64,000 nt of DNA from JAXMEQ01 sp046348225 (GTDB taxonomy: Bacteria > Pseudomonadota > Gammaproteobacteria > Burkholderiales > Burkholderiaceae_C). A program made the translations under genes and the position numbers. Numbering within the stretch: position 1 is the stretch's first letter; every line of letters begins with the position of its first letter. Location: NCBI GenBank assembly GCA_046348225.1, contig JAXMEQ010000006.1, forward strand, positions 124,001 to 188,000, read 5' to 3'. Positions 48,105 through 56,900 of the stretch are shown here, piece after piece. The notes under the pieces were generated by a model. That model was not told where the DNA came from, did not search any database, and worked only from the letters and a program-made list of their open reading frames with translations.

Positions 48105-49911
48105 TGCTTTTCTCCTTCAGATGGATAAACCGCTTTTCGCGTTCATACGGAAACACGTCATGCACATGGCCGGCCTGGATGCGCTCCTTGTGGCCTTGCC
48201 AGAACGCCGCATCGAGCAGGTCGGCGTGGTACTTCATGAACACCTCGCGCACGGCGTCGTTGCCCAGCAGGAACGGGCCAAACGTCTCGGGGAACACATC
48301 GCGCGGGCCGACGCTGTACCAGATCTCGCCGCTCATCTCGTCTTCCTCGTTGCGCGGCGGCGGCACGCGGCGGAAGTTGCAGTCGGTGATGTACTCGATC
48401 TCGTCGTAGTCGTAGAACACCACCTTGCCGTTGCGCGTGACGCCAAAGTTCTTCCAAAGCATGTCGCCCGGGAAGATGTTGGCGGCCACCAGGTCCTTGA
48501 TGGCGTTGCCATACTCGATCACGGCGCGCTCCACCTGGTCGCGGGCGCGTTCGTCGGTGTCCAGCCCCGCGTCAAACGCCTCCTGCAGGTAGATGTTCAG
48601 CGGGATCATGCGCCGCTCGATGTAGACATGCTTGAGGATCACCTCGGTCTGGCCGTCGCCGTCGCGGTCCGAGATCTCGAGCTGGCTCGGCGCGAACTTC
48701 TCGATCTCGGCGATCAGCTCGTCGTCAAACCGGTCGCGCGGGAAGGCCACCTCGCTGTACTCCAGCGTGTCGGCCATGCGGCCCACGCGGTCGTGCTGCT
48801 TGACCAGCAGGTACTTGCCCTTGATCTGCTCGCGCGTGGTGTCCTTCTGCGGCGGGTAGTAGTCCTTGATGACCTTGAACACGTAAGGGAAGGACGGCAG
48901 GTCAAACACCAGCATCACCATGCCCTTGATGCCAGGCGCGATGCGGAACTTGTCGCTGCTGTGCTTCAGGTGGTAGAGGAAGTCGCGGTAGAACAGCGTC
49001 TTGCCCTGCTTGGCCAGGCCCAGCGCGTTGTAGATTTCAGCGCGCGGCTTGCGCGGCATCAGGCTGCGCAGGAACTGCACGTAGGCGCTGGGCACCTCCA
49101 TGTCCACCATGAAGTAGGCCCGCGCAAAGCTGAACAGCATCTGCAGGTCGTCCTCGCCGAAGAGCGCCGCATCAATGTAGAGCTTGCCCTGCCGGTTGTG
49201 CAGGATCGGCAGTGCAATGGCCACTTCATTGAAGCCGTTGATGATCTTGCCCACCACGTAGGCGCCCTTGTTGCGGAAGAAGAGGCTGGACAACACCTGG
49301 ATCTGGAAGTTGGCGCGCAGCTTGGCCTGCGACAACCGCGCGCTCATGGCCTGCAGCACCATGCCGGCGTCGCGCGGCAGGTCTTCAAACTCGCGCTGCA
49401 GGCCGAAGTTGTCAATGATGCGGACGATGGTGTCCTGCAGCGTCTCGCGGGTGGGGTAGTAGGCGCGGTAAGTCGGCGTGGCGGCGGGCTCGTCGTTCTC
49501 GATGTACTCGGTGCTGACCGCCGGCCGCACGAAGATGAAGTCGTTGTGGAAGTGCGTGCGGTGCAGGATCTTGGTGGTGACCGAGTTGAAGAAGGTTTCG
49601 GCCAGCTCGGGCTGGTGATGGTCCACCAGCAGGCCGATGTAATGCAGCTTGACCTGCTGCCACACCTCCATCGGCTGGGCACCGGCCTTGAACTCCTTTT
49701 CCAGCCGCATCGTGCATTCCTTGACGCGCAGGTCGTAGAACTCGATGCGTTCGCGCTGGGCGCGCTGCTGGCCATGCCAGTCGGCCGTCTCGAAGCGGTG
49801 CTTGGCACGGGCCGACTCGGTGCGGAACAACCGGTAGTGGCGGTTGAAGCCATCCATCATCGCCTTGGCGATGTCGTAGGCCTGCGGGGCGTCAAGACGG
49901 GTGGGAAACAT
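48097..49911 (-). CDS. aceK: Isocitrate dehydrogenase kinase/phosphatase
   Basis: Bifunctional enzyme that inactivates isocitrate dehydrogenase by phosphorylation and reactivates it, switching carbon between the TCA cycle and the glyoxylate shunt. The 604-aa length is near the 578-600 aa norm. Conserved stretches: GIKGMVMLVFDLPSFPYVFKVIKDYYPPQK near residue 325 (ATP-binding Lys in VFKVIKD), and NIYLQEAFDAGLDTDERARDQVERAVIEYGNAIKDLVAANIFPGDML near 440-490, which includes the catalytic segment. Nine bases below the carbonic anhydrase gene. Not with aceA or aceB here, but inside an acetyl-CoA producing operon. Confidence 0.97.
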   Translation of the reverse strand: MFPTRLDAPQAYDIAKAMMDGFNRHYRLFRTESARAKHRFETADWHGQQRAQRERIEFYDLRVKECTMRLEKEFKAGAQPMEVWQQVKLHYIGLLVDHHQPELAETFFNSVTTKILHRTHFHNDFIFVRPAVSTEYIENDEPAATPTYRAYYPTRETLQDTIVRIIDNFGLQREFEDLPRDAGMVLQAMSARLSQAKLRANFQIQVLSSLFFRNKGAYVVGKIINGFNEVAIALPILHNRQGKLYIDAALFGEDDLQMLFSFARAYFMVDMEVPSAYVQFLRSLMPRKPRAEIYNALGLAKQGKTLFYRDFLYHLKHSSDKFRIAPGIKGMVMLVFDLPSFPYVFKVIKDYYPPQKDTTREQIKGKYLLVKQHDRVGRMADTLEYSEVAFPRDRFDDELIAEIEKFAPSQLEISDRDGDGQTEVILKHVYIERRMIPLNIYLQEAFDAGLDTDERARDQVERAVIEYGNAIKDLVAANIFPGDMLWKNFGVTRNGKVVFYDYDEIEYITDCNFRRVPPPRNEEDEMSGEIWYSVGPRDVFPETFGPFLLGNDAVREVFMKYHADLLDAAFWQGHKERIQAGHVHDVFPYEREKRFIHLKEKSNV

Positions 49912-49920
49912 GGCCCGTCC

Positions 49921-50577
49921 TCAGCGGCGGGCCGCCACCACGCCCGCAATGGCGGCGCGGTACAGCGGCTCGATGGTGTCGGTGCTGGCCACGGTCATGC
50001 GCAGATCCTGCAGCAGGCCGTCATGGACGCCGAACGCCCAGCCGTGGATGCGCACCTTCTGGCCCTTGGCCCACGCGTCCACCATGACGGTGCTCACACA
50101 CACGTTGACAACCTGCTCGATCACGTTCAGGTCCACCAGCGCATCAGCACGCTGGGCGTCGGGCAGGCCGTCCAGCAGCACGCGGTGACGGTCGCGCACA
50201 TCCTGGATGTGGCGGATCCAGTTGTCGGCCAGGCCGATACGCGCACCATGCAGCGCCGCCATCACCCCGCCGCAGCCGTAATGGCCCACCACCATGATGT
50301 CCTCGACCTTGAGCATTTCCACCGCGTACTGGATGGCTGACAGCGCGTTCAGGTCGGAGTGCACCACCACATTGGCCACGTTGCGGTGCACGAACACCTC
50401 ACCAGGCTCCAGCCCGGTGATCTGGTTGGCCGGGACCCGGCTGTCAGAGCAGCCGATCCACATGTACCGCGGCGTCTGCTGCTGGATCAGCCCGGTGAAA
50501 AAGCCGGGCCGATCGCGCTCCATCTGGGCAGCCCAGGCGCGGTTGTGGGTGAAGAGATCCTGGATGGATGAGGTCAT
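49921..50577 (-). CDS. can: Beta-class carbonic anhydrase
   Basis: A 218-aa enzyme interconverting CO2 and bicarbonate. Zinc ligands and gate residues are visible: C43-S-D45-S-R47 in IGCSDSRVPA, and H-Y-G-C in VVGHYGCGGVM near residues 98-104. HRNVANVV is also typical. The ATG at 50577 is preferred to a longer frame. Bicarbonate from this enzyme could feed the biotin-dependent methylcrotonyl-CoA carboxylase, a sensible fit with its position, though that link is inference. It lies 54 bases below isovaleryl-CoA dehydrogenase. Confidence 0.95.
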   Translation of the reverse strand: MTSSIQDLFTHNRAWAAQMERDRPGFFTGLIQQQTPRYMWIGCSDSRVPANQITGLEPGEVFVHRNVANVVVHSDLNALSAIQYAVEMLKVEDIMVVGHYGCGGVMAALHGARIGLADNWIRHIQDVRDRHRVLLDGLPDAQRADALVDLNVIEQVVNVCVSTVMVDAWAKGQKVRIHGWAFGVHDGLLQDLRMTVASTDTIEPLYRAAIAGVVAARR

Positions 50578-50631
50578 GGCGCTATTTTCGCCCGCAATCA
50601 TCCGGCGGGCCCCAATACGCAGAACTACCTG

Positions 50632-51813
50632 CTACATCGTTTCGGCAAACAGCTCGCGGCCGATCAGCATGCGGCGGATTTCGCTGGTGCCGGCGCCGAT
50701 CTCGTACAGCTTGGCATCGCGCCACAGGCGGCCCAGCGGGTACTCGTTGATGTAGCCATTGCCACCGAAGATCTGCACGCCCTCGCCCGCCATCCAGGTG
50801 GCTTTTTCGGCGCACCAGAGGATGACGCTCGCGCAGTCCTTGCGCACCTGGCGCACATGCTCGCTGCCCAGCAGGTCGAGGTTCTTGGCCACGGTGTAGG
50901 CAAAGCTGCGGCCGGCCTGCAGCACGGTGTACATGTCGGCCACCTTGCCCTGGATCAGCTGGAACTCGCCAATGCTCTGGCCGAACTGCTTGCGGTCGTG
51001 GATGTACGGAATGACGTTGTCCATGACCGACTGCATGATGCCCAGCGGCCCGCCGGTGAGCACCGCGCGTTCGTAGTCCAGCCCGCTCATCAGCACGCGG
51101 GCGCCATTGTTCAGGCCGCCCAGGATGTTTTGCGCCGGCACTTCCACGTTCTGGAACACCAGCTCGCCGGTGTGGCTGCCGCGCATGCCCAGCTTGTCGA
51201 GCTTCTGCGCGATGCTGAAGCCCTTCATGCCCTTTTCGATCAGGAATGCGGTGACGCCGCGCGCACCCAGCTCGGGCTCGCTCTTGGCATAGACCACCAG
51301 GGTGTCAGCGTCCGGCCCGTTGGTGATCCACATCTTGCTGCCGTTGAGCAGGTAGTAGCCACCTTTGTCTTCAGCCTTGAGCTTCATGCTGATCACATCG
51401 CTGCCGGCGCCCGGCTCGCTCATGGCCAATGCGCCCACATGCTCGCCGGAGATCAGCTTGGGCAGGTACTTCCTGCGCTGCTCTTCGGTGCCGTTGCGCT
51501 TGATCTGGTTGACGCACAGGTTGCTGTGGGCGCCGTAGGACAGGCCCACGCTGGCCGATGCGCGCGAGATTTCCTCCATGGCAATCATGTGCGCCAGATA
51601 GCCCATGTTGGCGCCACCATATTCCTCGCCCACGGTGATGCCCAGCACACCCAGGGCACCCATCTTGGGCCAGAGGTCCATCGGAAACTGGTCGCTGCGG
51701 TCGATCTCGGCAGCGCGCGGCGCGATCTCGGCCTGGGCAAACTCGCGCACCGCGTCGCGCAGCGCGTCGATGTCTTCACCCAGCTGGAAGTTGAGTCCTG
51801 GAAGGTTGTTCAT
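50632..51813 (-). CDS. ivd: Isovaleryl-CoA dehydrogenase
   Basis: Oxidises isovaleryl-CoA to 3-methylcrotonyl-CoA, the first committed leucine-specific step after the branched-chain keto acid dehydrogenase. The 393-aa protein has LSYGAHSNLCVNQI near residue 90, MSEPGAGSDVISMKL near 130, and MSGLDYERAVLTGGPLG near 245, whose Glu is the position of the catalytic base in isovaleryl-CoA dehydrogenases. Its C-terminal YEIGAGTSEIRRMLIGREL lacks the YEGTSEI Glu, as expected for this class. It starts 17 bases after the thioesterase gene under the LiuR operator. Confidence 0.96.
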   Translation of the reverse strand: MNNLPGLNFQLGEDIDALRDAVREFAQAEIAPRAAEIDRSDQFPMDLWPKMGALGVLGITVGEEYGGANMGYLAHMIAMEEISRASASVGLSYGAHSNLCVNQIKRNGTEEQRRKYLPKLISGEHVGALAMSEPGAGSDVISMKLKAEDKGGYYLLNGSKMWITNGPDADTLVVYAKSEPELGARGVTAFLIEKGMKGFSIAQKLDKLGMRGSHTGELVFQNVEVPAQNILGGLNNGARVLMSGLDYERAVLTGGPLGIMQSVMDNVIPYIHDRKQFGQSIGEFQLIQGKVADMYTVLQAGRSFAYTVAKNLDLLGSEHVRQVRKDCASVILWCAEKATWMAGEGVQIFGGNGYINEYPLGRLWRDAKLYEIGAGTSEIRRMLIGRELFAETM

Positions 51814-51830
51814 GGCAGTCTCCTGGTGGT

Positions 51831-52292
51831 TCAGTTTTTCACGTCGTCGCGGCCGGTGATGGTCATCAGCGTCGCACCCATGGTGGCGATCAGTTTCTCG
51901 CGCCCGTCGTCCACCGCGTAGGCACGGCCTTCGGTCACGGTCACGGTGCGGCCGGGCTTGACGACCTGCCCCACCATCCGGAAGCGTTGGCCTTTTGCCG
52001 GCGCCAGCAGGTTGATCTTGAACTCGATGGTGAGCACACCGGCGTCGGGCGGCATCAGCGTGAAGCCGGCATAGCCGCAAGCCGAGTCGAGCGCCGTGGC
52101 CACCATGCCCGCGTGCAGGAAGCCGTGCTGCTGGGTCAGGCCCGGTGCCCAGCCGAGCATGATCTCCACCTCGCCGGGCGCCACCCGCCCCAGCGACGCG
52201 CCCAGGGTGGCCATGGCACCCTGCAGGGCAAAGCTGTCGTGCACACGGCGGGCGAAGCCGGGGTCTTTGGGTTCGAACAGCGGCTGCGCCAT
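51831..52292 (-). CDS. PaaI-type hotdog-fold thioesterase
   Basis: A 153-aa acyl-CoA thioesterase-like protein: QHGFLHAGMVATALDSACGYAG (residues ~55-76) is the conserved hotdog helix with the catalytic-region His/Gly and Asp, followed by TIEFKINLLAPAKGQRFRMVG. It may release stuck acyl-CoA esters in the leucine pathway. It is the first gene behind the perfect LiuR-type palindrome and is co-transcribed with ivd, which suggests it belongs to the regulon. Confidence 0.9.
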   Translation of the reverse strand: MAQPLFEPKDPGFARRVHDSFALQGAMATLGASLGRVAPGEVEIMLGWAPGLTQQHGFLHAGMVATALDSACGYAGFTLMPPDAGVLTIEFKINLLAPAKGQRFRMVGQVVKPGRTVTVTEGRAYAVDDGREKLIATMGATLMTITGRDDVKN

Positions 52293-52315
52293 GCCTTGCT
52301 CCGGGTCGGGGTTTA

Positions 52316-52341
52316 AATTGACGTTTACGTAAACGTCAATT
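52316..52341 (-). promoter_or_regulatory. LiuR operator 1: perfect 26-bp palindrome upstream of thioesterase-ivd
   Basis: Positions 52316-52341 form a perfect palindrome with half-site AATTGACGTTTAC. The TGACGTTTACGT-type core matches the motif known for LiuR, the MerR-family regulator of leucine/isovalerate genes in proteobacteria. It lies in the 54-base gap between the liuR stop and the thioesterase start, so the ivd group has its own LiuR-controlled promoter. Confidence 0.9.
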
Positions 52342-52346
52342 ATGGC

Positions 52347-52745
52347 CTATTTCGGGGTCTTGCTGACCCTGGCCAGCAGTGCCCGGGCTTCCTTTTCATG
52401 GACCTTCACTTCGTCCAGGTTGGCCTGCAGGTCGGCCATCTGCTCCTCCAGCTGCTTGCGGTGCTGGGCCAGCACGGCCAGGAACTTCTTGAGCTGCGGC
52501 CCGGTGTCGCGCGGGCTGTCGTAGGTGTCGATGATTTCCTTGGCCTCGGTCAGGCTCAGGCCCAGCCGCTTGGCGCGCAGCGTGAGCTTCAGTCGCGTGC
52601 GGTCGCGCGCGCTGTACACGCGGTTGCGCCCGCCGGGGCCGGAACGTTCGGGCTGCAGCAGGCCCATGTCTTCATAGAAGCGCATGGCCCGCGTGGTCAG
52701 GTCGAATTCCTTCGCCAGGTCGCTGATGGTGTAGGTGGTCGCCAT
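52347..52745 (-). CDS. liuR: MerR-family regulator of leucine/isovalerate catabolism LiuR
   Basis: A 132-aa MerR-type regulator. The N-terminal winged HTH is YTISDLAKEFDLTTRAMRFYEDMGLLQP (residues ~4-31), with RNRVYSARDRTRLKLTLRAKRLGLSL following, and a C-terminal coiled coil for dimerisation (LKKFLAVLAQHRKQLEEQMADLQANLDEV). It has no metal-binding cysteines, consistent with an acyl-CoA-responsive member. Operators of the LiuR motif flank it on both sides, one in front of ivd and one in front of itself and the divergent MBL gene, supporting autoregulation. Confidence 0.94.
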   Translation of the reverse strand: MATTYTISDLAKEFDLTTRAMRFYEDMGLLQPERSGPGGRNRVYSARDRTRLKLTLRAKRLGLSLTEAKEIIDTYDSPRDTGPQLKKFLAVLAQHRKQLEEQMADLQANLDEVKVHEKEARALLARVSKTPK

Positions 52746-52817
52746 GGTTCCAAAGTTCTCATGTACCGGGGTGACAGCAGCGCCGCAGGGGCCTGCCTAC
52801 AATGGGCCGATTAAAAA

Positions 52818-52837
52818 TGACGTTTACGTCAACGTCA
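52818..52837. promoter_or_regulatory. LiuR operator 2 (imperfect palindrome) in the divergent liuR / MBL promoter region
   Basis: TGACGTTTACGTCAACGTCA at 52818-52837 is a 20-bp palindrome with one mismatched pair and the same core as operator 1. It lies 72 bases from the liuR start and 34 from the MBL-fold gene start, so one site could control both genes. Confidence 0.85.
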
Positions 52838-52871
52838 ACTCCCGTCCGCCCGCATCCTACCCCAGCCCCTC

Positions 52872-53927
52872 ATGAACGAACTTGAACACCAGCTGCAGTA
52901 CCCCTTTGGCGACGCCATGCCTGCGCCGGGGGGCACCATGGAGGTGGCGCCAGGCGTGAAGTGGATCCGCATGGCACTGCCGTTCGCGCTGGACCACATC
53001 AACCTGTGGCTGCTGCGCGACGAGATCGACGGCCGCGCCGGCTGGACCATCGTGGACTGCTGCATCACCCGCGACGAGGCCAAGGCCCAGTGGGAGGAAA
53101 TCTTCGCCAGCCAGCTCGAAGGCCTGCCGGTGCTGCGCGTGCTGGTGACCCACATGCACCCCGACCACATTGGCCTGGCGCACTGGCTGTGCGCGCGCTG
53201 GAACGCGCCGCTGTGGATCAGCGCCACCGACTACAACGCCGCGCGCATCGGCTCGCAAAGCACTACCGGCTTTGGCGGCGAATCGGCGGCGAAGTTCTTC
53301 GCCTCGCACGGCCTGACCGACCCGGAATCGATCGAGAAAATCCGTGGCCGCGCCAGCTACTACCCCAGCATGGTGCCGGACGTGCCGCGCAGCTTCCGCC
53401 GCCTGCAGGACGGCCAGGGCGTGGCCATCGGCGGCCGGGCCTGGCGCTGCATCAGCGGCTACGGCCACGCGCCCGAGCACATGGCCCTGTATTGCGACGA
53501 ACTGCACCTGCTGATCAGCGGCGACATGATGCTGCCGCGCATCTCCACCAACGTGAGCGTCTATGACGTGGAGCCCGAGTCCAACCCGCTGGCAGCGTTC
53601 CTCGACTCCATCGACAAGTTCGCCCACCTGCCAGCGGACACCCTGACCCTGCCGTCCCACGGCAAGCCTTTTCGCGGCCTGCAGGCGCGCATCGCCCAGC
53701 TGCACGACCACCACCGCGACCGCCTCGCTGAAGTGCTGCAGGCCTGCACCGTGGCGCCACAGTCGGCAGCCGACGTGCTGCCCGTGCTGTTCAAGCGCAA
53801 GCTGGACCTGCACCAGACCACCTTTGCCATGGGCGAGGCCATTGCCCACCTGCACTTGCTGTGGTTCGGCGGCCAATTGCGCCGCCTGCCGGGTACTGAC
53901 GGCATTTACCGGTTTTCGCCCGCCTGA
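52872..53927 (+). CDS. Metallo-beta-lactamase fold hydrolase of the LiuR regulon
   Basis: A 351-aa protein with the MBL zinc motif THMHPDHIG near residues 92-100 (HxHxDH), GYGHAPEHM near 198 and SGDMMLPRIS near 216 as further metal ligands, and HGKPF near 260. Substrate unknown. Divergence from liuR across a LiuR operator makes it part of the leucine regulon; hydrolysis of an acyl thioester of the pathway is a guess. It has an extra C-terminal winged-helix-like region after ~265 (HHRDRLAEVLQA, MGEAIAHLHLLW), as in several MBL proteins of this size. It ends six bases from the convergent histidine kinase. Confidence 0.9.
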   Translation: MNELEHQLQYPFGDAMPAPGGTMEVAPGVKWIRMALPFALDHINLWLLRDEIDGRAGWTIVDCCITRDEAKAQWEEIFASQLEGLPVLRVLVTHMHPDHIGLAHWLCARWNAPLWISATDYNAARIGSQSTTGFGGESAAKFFASHGLTDPESIEKIRGRASYYPSMVPDVPRSFRRLQDGQGVAIGGRAWRCISGYGHAPEHMALYCDELHLLISGDMMLPRISTNVSVYDVEPESNPLAAFLDSIDKFAHLPADTLTLPSHGKPFRGLQARIAQLHDHHRDRLAEVLQACTVAPQSAADVLPVLFKRKLDLHQTTFAMGEAIAHLHLLWFGGQLRRLPGTDGIYRFSPA

Positions 53928-53933
53928 AGCGCC

Positions 53934-56900
53934 TCAGTCGAGGCCGGGTGGCATGGACGGCAGCAGGTCGTCATGCAGCGTGAAGAAGAAAGTGGCGCCT
54001 TCCTGCGGGGCGGCGTGGGCCCAGACCCGGCCCTGGTGGCGGTCCAGAATGCGCTTGACCGTGGCCAGGCCGATGCCGGTGCCGGGGAATTCGCGGTCGG
54101 TGTGCAGCCGCTGGAAGGCGCCGAACAGCTTGCCCGCGTACGCCATGTCGAAGCCGGCACCGTTGTCCCGCACGAAATAGGCGCCGTCGTCACCCCGGCC
54201 AAACCGGATCTCCGTGACCGGGTTGCGCGACGAGAATTTCCACGCATTGGCCAGCAGGTTCTGCATCACGATGCGGATCAGTCGCGGGTCGGCCTGTGCC
54301 GTCAGTCCGTCCTGTAGATGGCATTCCACGCGGCGCGCTGTGTCGCGTGCCTGCAGGTCCTGCAGGATCTCGTGCGCCATGCGGCTCAGGTCGACCTGGC
54401 GGTACTGCACGGGCGCGCGCGAGACCTGTGCCAGCGACAGCAGGTCCTCGATCAGGTCGCTCATGCGGCCCACCCCGGCCTCGATGCGGTTCATGTAATG
54501 CCGGGTCTTGTCGTCGCTGGCGTCGCCCAGGGCACGCATCAGCAGCTTGGTGAAGCCGTCGACCGCCTGCAGCGGGGCCCGCAGGTCGTGCGACACCGAG
54601 TATGAGAAGGCCTCCAGCTCCGCGTTGGACCGCTTGAGTGCTTCCTCGGTCGCCTTGAGGTCGGTCACGTCGGCATCAATGCCGACCCAGAAACCCACCG
54701 CGCCCGCCTCATCAAGCACCGGCACCGCGCGGTACTGCATGGTGTGGTAACGCCCGTCGCTGCCGCGGATGCGCCGCACGCCGGCGTAGTGGGTGCCGTG
54801 CTCCCGGTAGCGGTGCCAGTTGGCCAGCGTCACGTCGCGGTCGTCCGGGTGCAGGGCCTTGAGCCAGTCCGACCCCAGCCCTTGCGGCGGCTGGCCACCC
54901 ACCAGCTCGTACCAGTGGCGGTTGATGTAGGTCACCCGGCCCTCGGTGTCGGCCGTCCAGACGATCTGCGGGGCCTGTTCGGCCAGTGCGCGGAACAGCG
55001 CCTCCTGCCGCGTCAGCTCGGCCGTGCGCTGTGCAATGCGCGCTTCCAGGTCGGTGTTCAGGCTGCGCACTTCCTCGATCAGCCGGGCCTTCTCGATCGC
55101 GGCCGTGGCCAGATGGGCCAGCTCGATGGCCACATACTCGTCGCGCTCCGAGAACTCCCCCTCGTACTTGTCTGACAGCTGCAGCACGCCGATGTTCTTG
55201 CCGTCCGAGCCCTGCAGCGGTACCGCCAGCCAGCCCCGCATCGGCGGGTGGGAAGCGGCGTAATCGGCAAACCCGCGCCAGCGCGGATGGGCTTCCAGTT
55301 CGGCCTGCGACAGGCGCAGCGGCCGGTTGTTCTCGCACACCACGGCGTAAATGCCGCTGCCGTCCGGCGGCGGCAATACCTCGGTCTTCCAGCGGTCGTA
55401 TTTGGCCGATAGCGAGAACGCGTGGATGGACTGCGCCCAGTCGGTCTCCCGGCTCAGGCTGATGACGGCCTGATGGGCCCCGATCACGCCGCGCGCCTGC
55501 TCCACCACTTCCTGCAGGGTCTCGTGCAGGCTCGCGTGCTGGGTGATGGCCTGGGCCGCGTCGGCGGCCCGCTGCAGCGTGAACACATGCTCCTGCACGG
55601 CGGCCTCTGCCTGTTTGCGTGCACTCACATCGCGCTCCACCGCAATGAAGTGGGTCAGGCGCCCGCTGTCATCCACCAGCGGCGCAATGTCGATCTCGAC
55701 CCAGTACGGCTCGCCGGCGCGGGTGTAGTTGAGGATTTCCTCGCGCACCGGGCGCCGCTGGTCCAGTGCCTCGCGGATGCGCGCCAGCGCGGCGCGGTCG
55801 CTCTCCGGGCCCTGGAACATGCGCGGCGAACGGCCTACTACCTCGTGCACCGTGTAGCCCGTCATGCGCTCGATGGCCGAGTTCACATAGACAATGCGCG
55901 GGCCCGGCTCGTCGCGCGGTTCGGCATCGGTAATGATCACCACGTCATTGAGCCGGCTGACCGCATTGCGCAGCAGGATCAGCTCGGCCTCGGCGTTCTT
56001 GCGTGCGGTGATGTCCTGCACCACGCCGGCCCGCCGCAGCGGCTTGCCGCCATCGTCCCGGTACACGCGGCCCAGCTGGTGGATCCAGCGCACGTCGCCG
56101 CCAGGCAGCACGATGCGGTACTCGATCTCCAGCGGCTGGTCCGCCAGCATGGCCTGTTCTCGCTTGCGCTGGAACCGTTCGCGGTCGTCCGGATGCAGCG
56201 TCTTCATCATGGTGGTGATGTGGCCGTCAAACTCGCCTTCGACAATGCCGAACAGCTCATAGACCTCGTCCGACCACCACAGGCGATCGGTGGCCAGGTC
56301 CAGCTCCCAGTTCCCGATGCGGCCGATTTCCTGCGCCTCCACCAGCCGGCGCTGGGTTTCCCGCAGCTCGTTGAGGCTTTGCAGCTGTTCGCTCTGCAGA
56401 CGCCTGACGTCGCTGATGTCGGTCATCACCACCAGGGCGCCCACAATGTCGTCACCGTGCCGCATGGGGTGATAGCTGCAGCGCAACAGGCGGCCGCCCG
56501 GCGCTTGCGGATTGCGGATTTCCAGGTCGAGGTCACGCCCGCTCTCACCGTTCAGCGCACGCGACAGCGGCAGGTCGTCCACCGCCATGTACTGGCTGGT
56601 GCCCGGCACATACACGCCAAAACGCCGGGGCCAGGTCTCTTGCGGCGGCAACGTCTCCCCCAGATTGAGAATGCTGCTGGCAGCCTGGTTGCGCAGCAGC
56701 ACCCGACCATTCAGGTCCACAGCCACCAGCGCTTCCTGCATGCTGTTGAGCACCAGGTCCAGGGTGCTGTACGCCTGCCGGCTGTGGGCCAGCTCGGTCT
56801 CCAGCGACTGCTGGCGCAGCTGCAGCGACTCCGCCATCAGGTTAAAGCCGTTGGCGATCCGGGCGAATTCATTGGACGCGCCCGGCCCGGCCACGGCAAG

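Noticed and set aside
47686..50340. 884-codon open frame on the plus strand opposite thiolase, aceK and carbonic anhydrase
   Set aside because: Antisense shadow of three recognised genes; composition shows His/Val/Leu bias and no recognisable fold.
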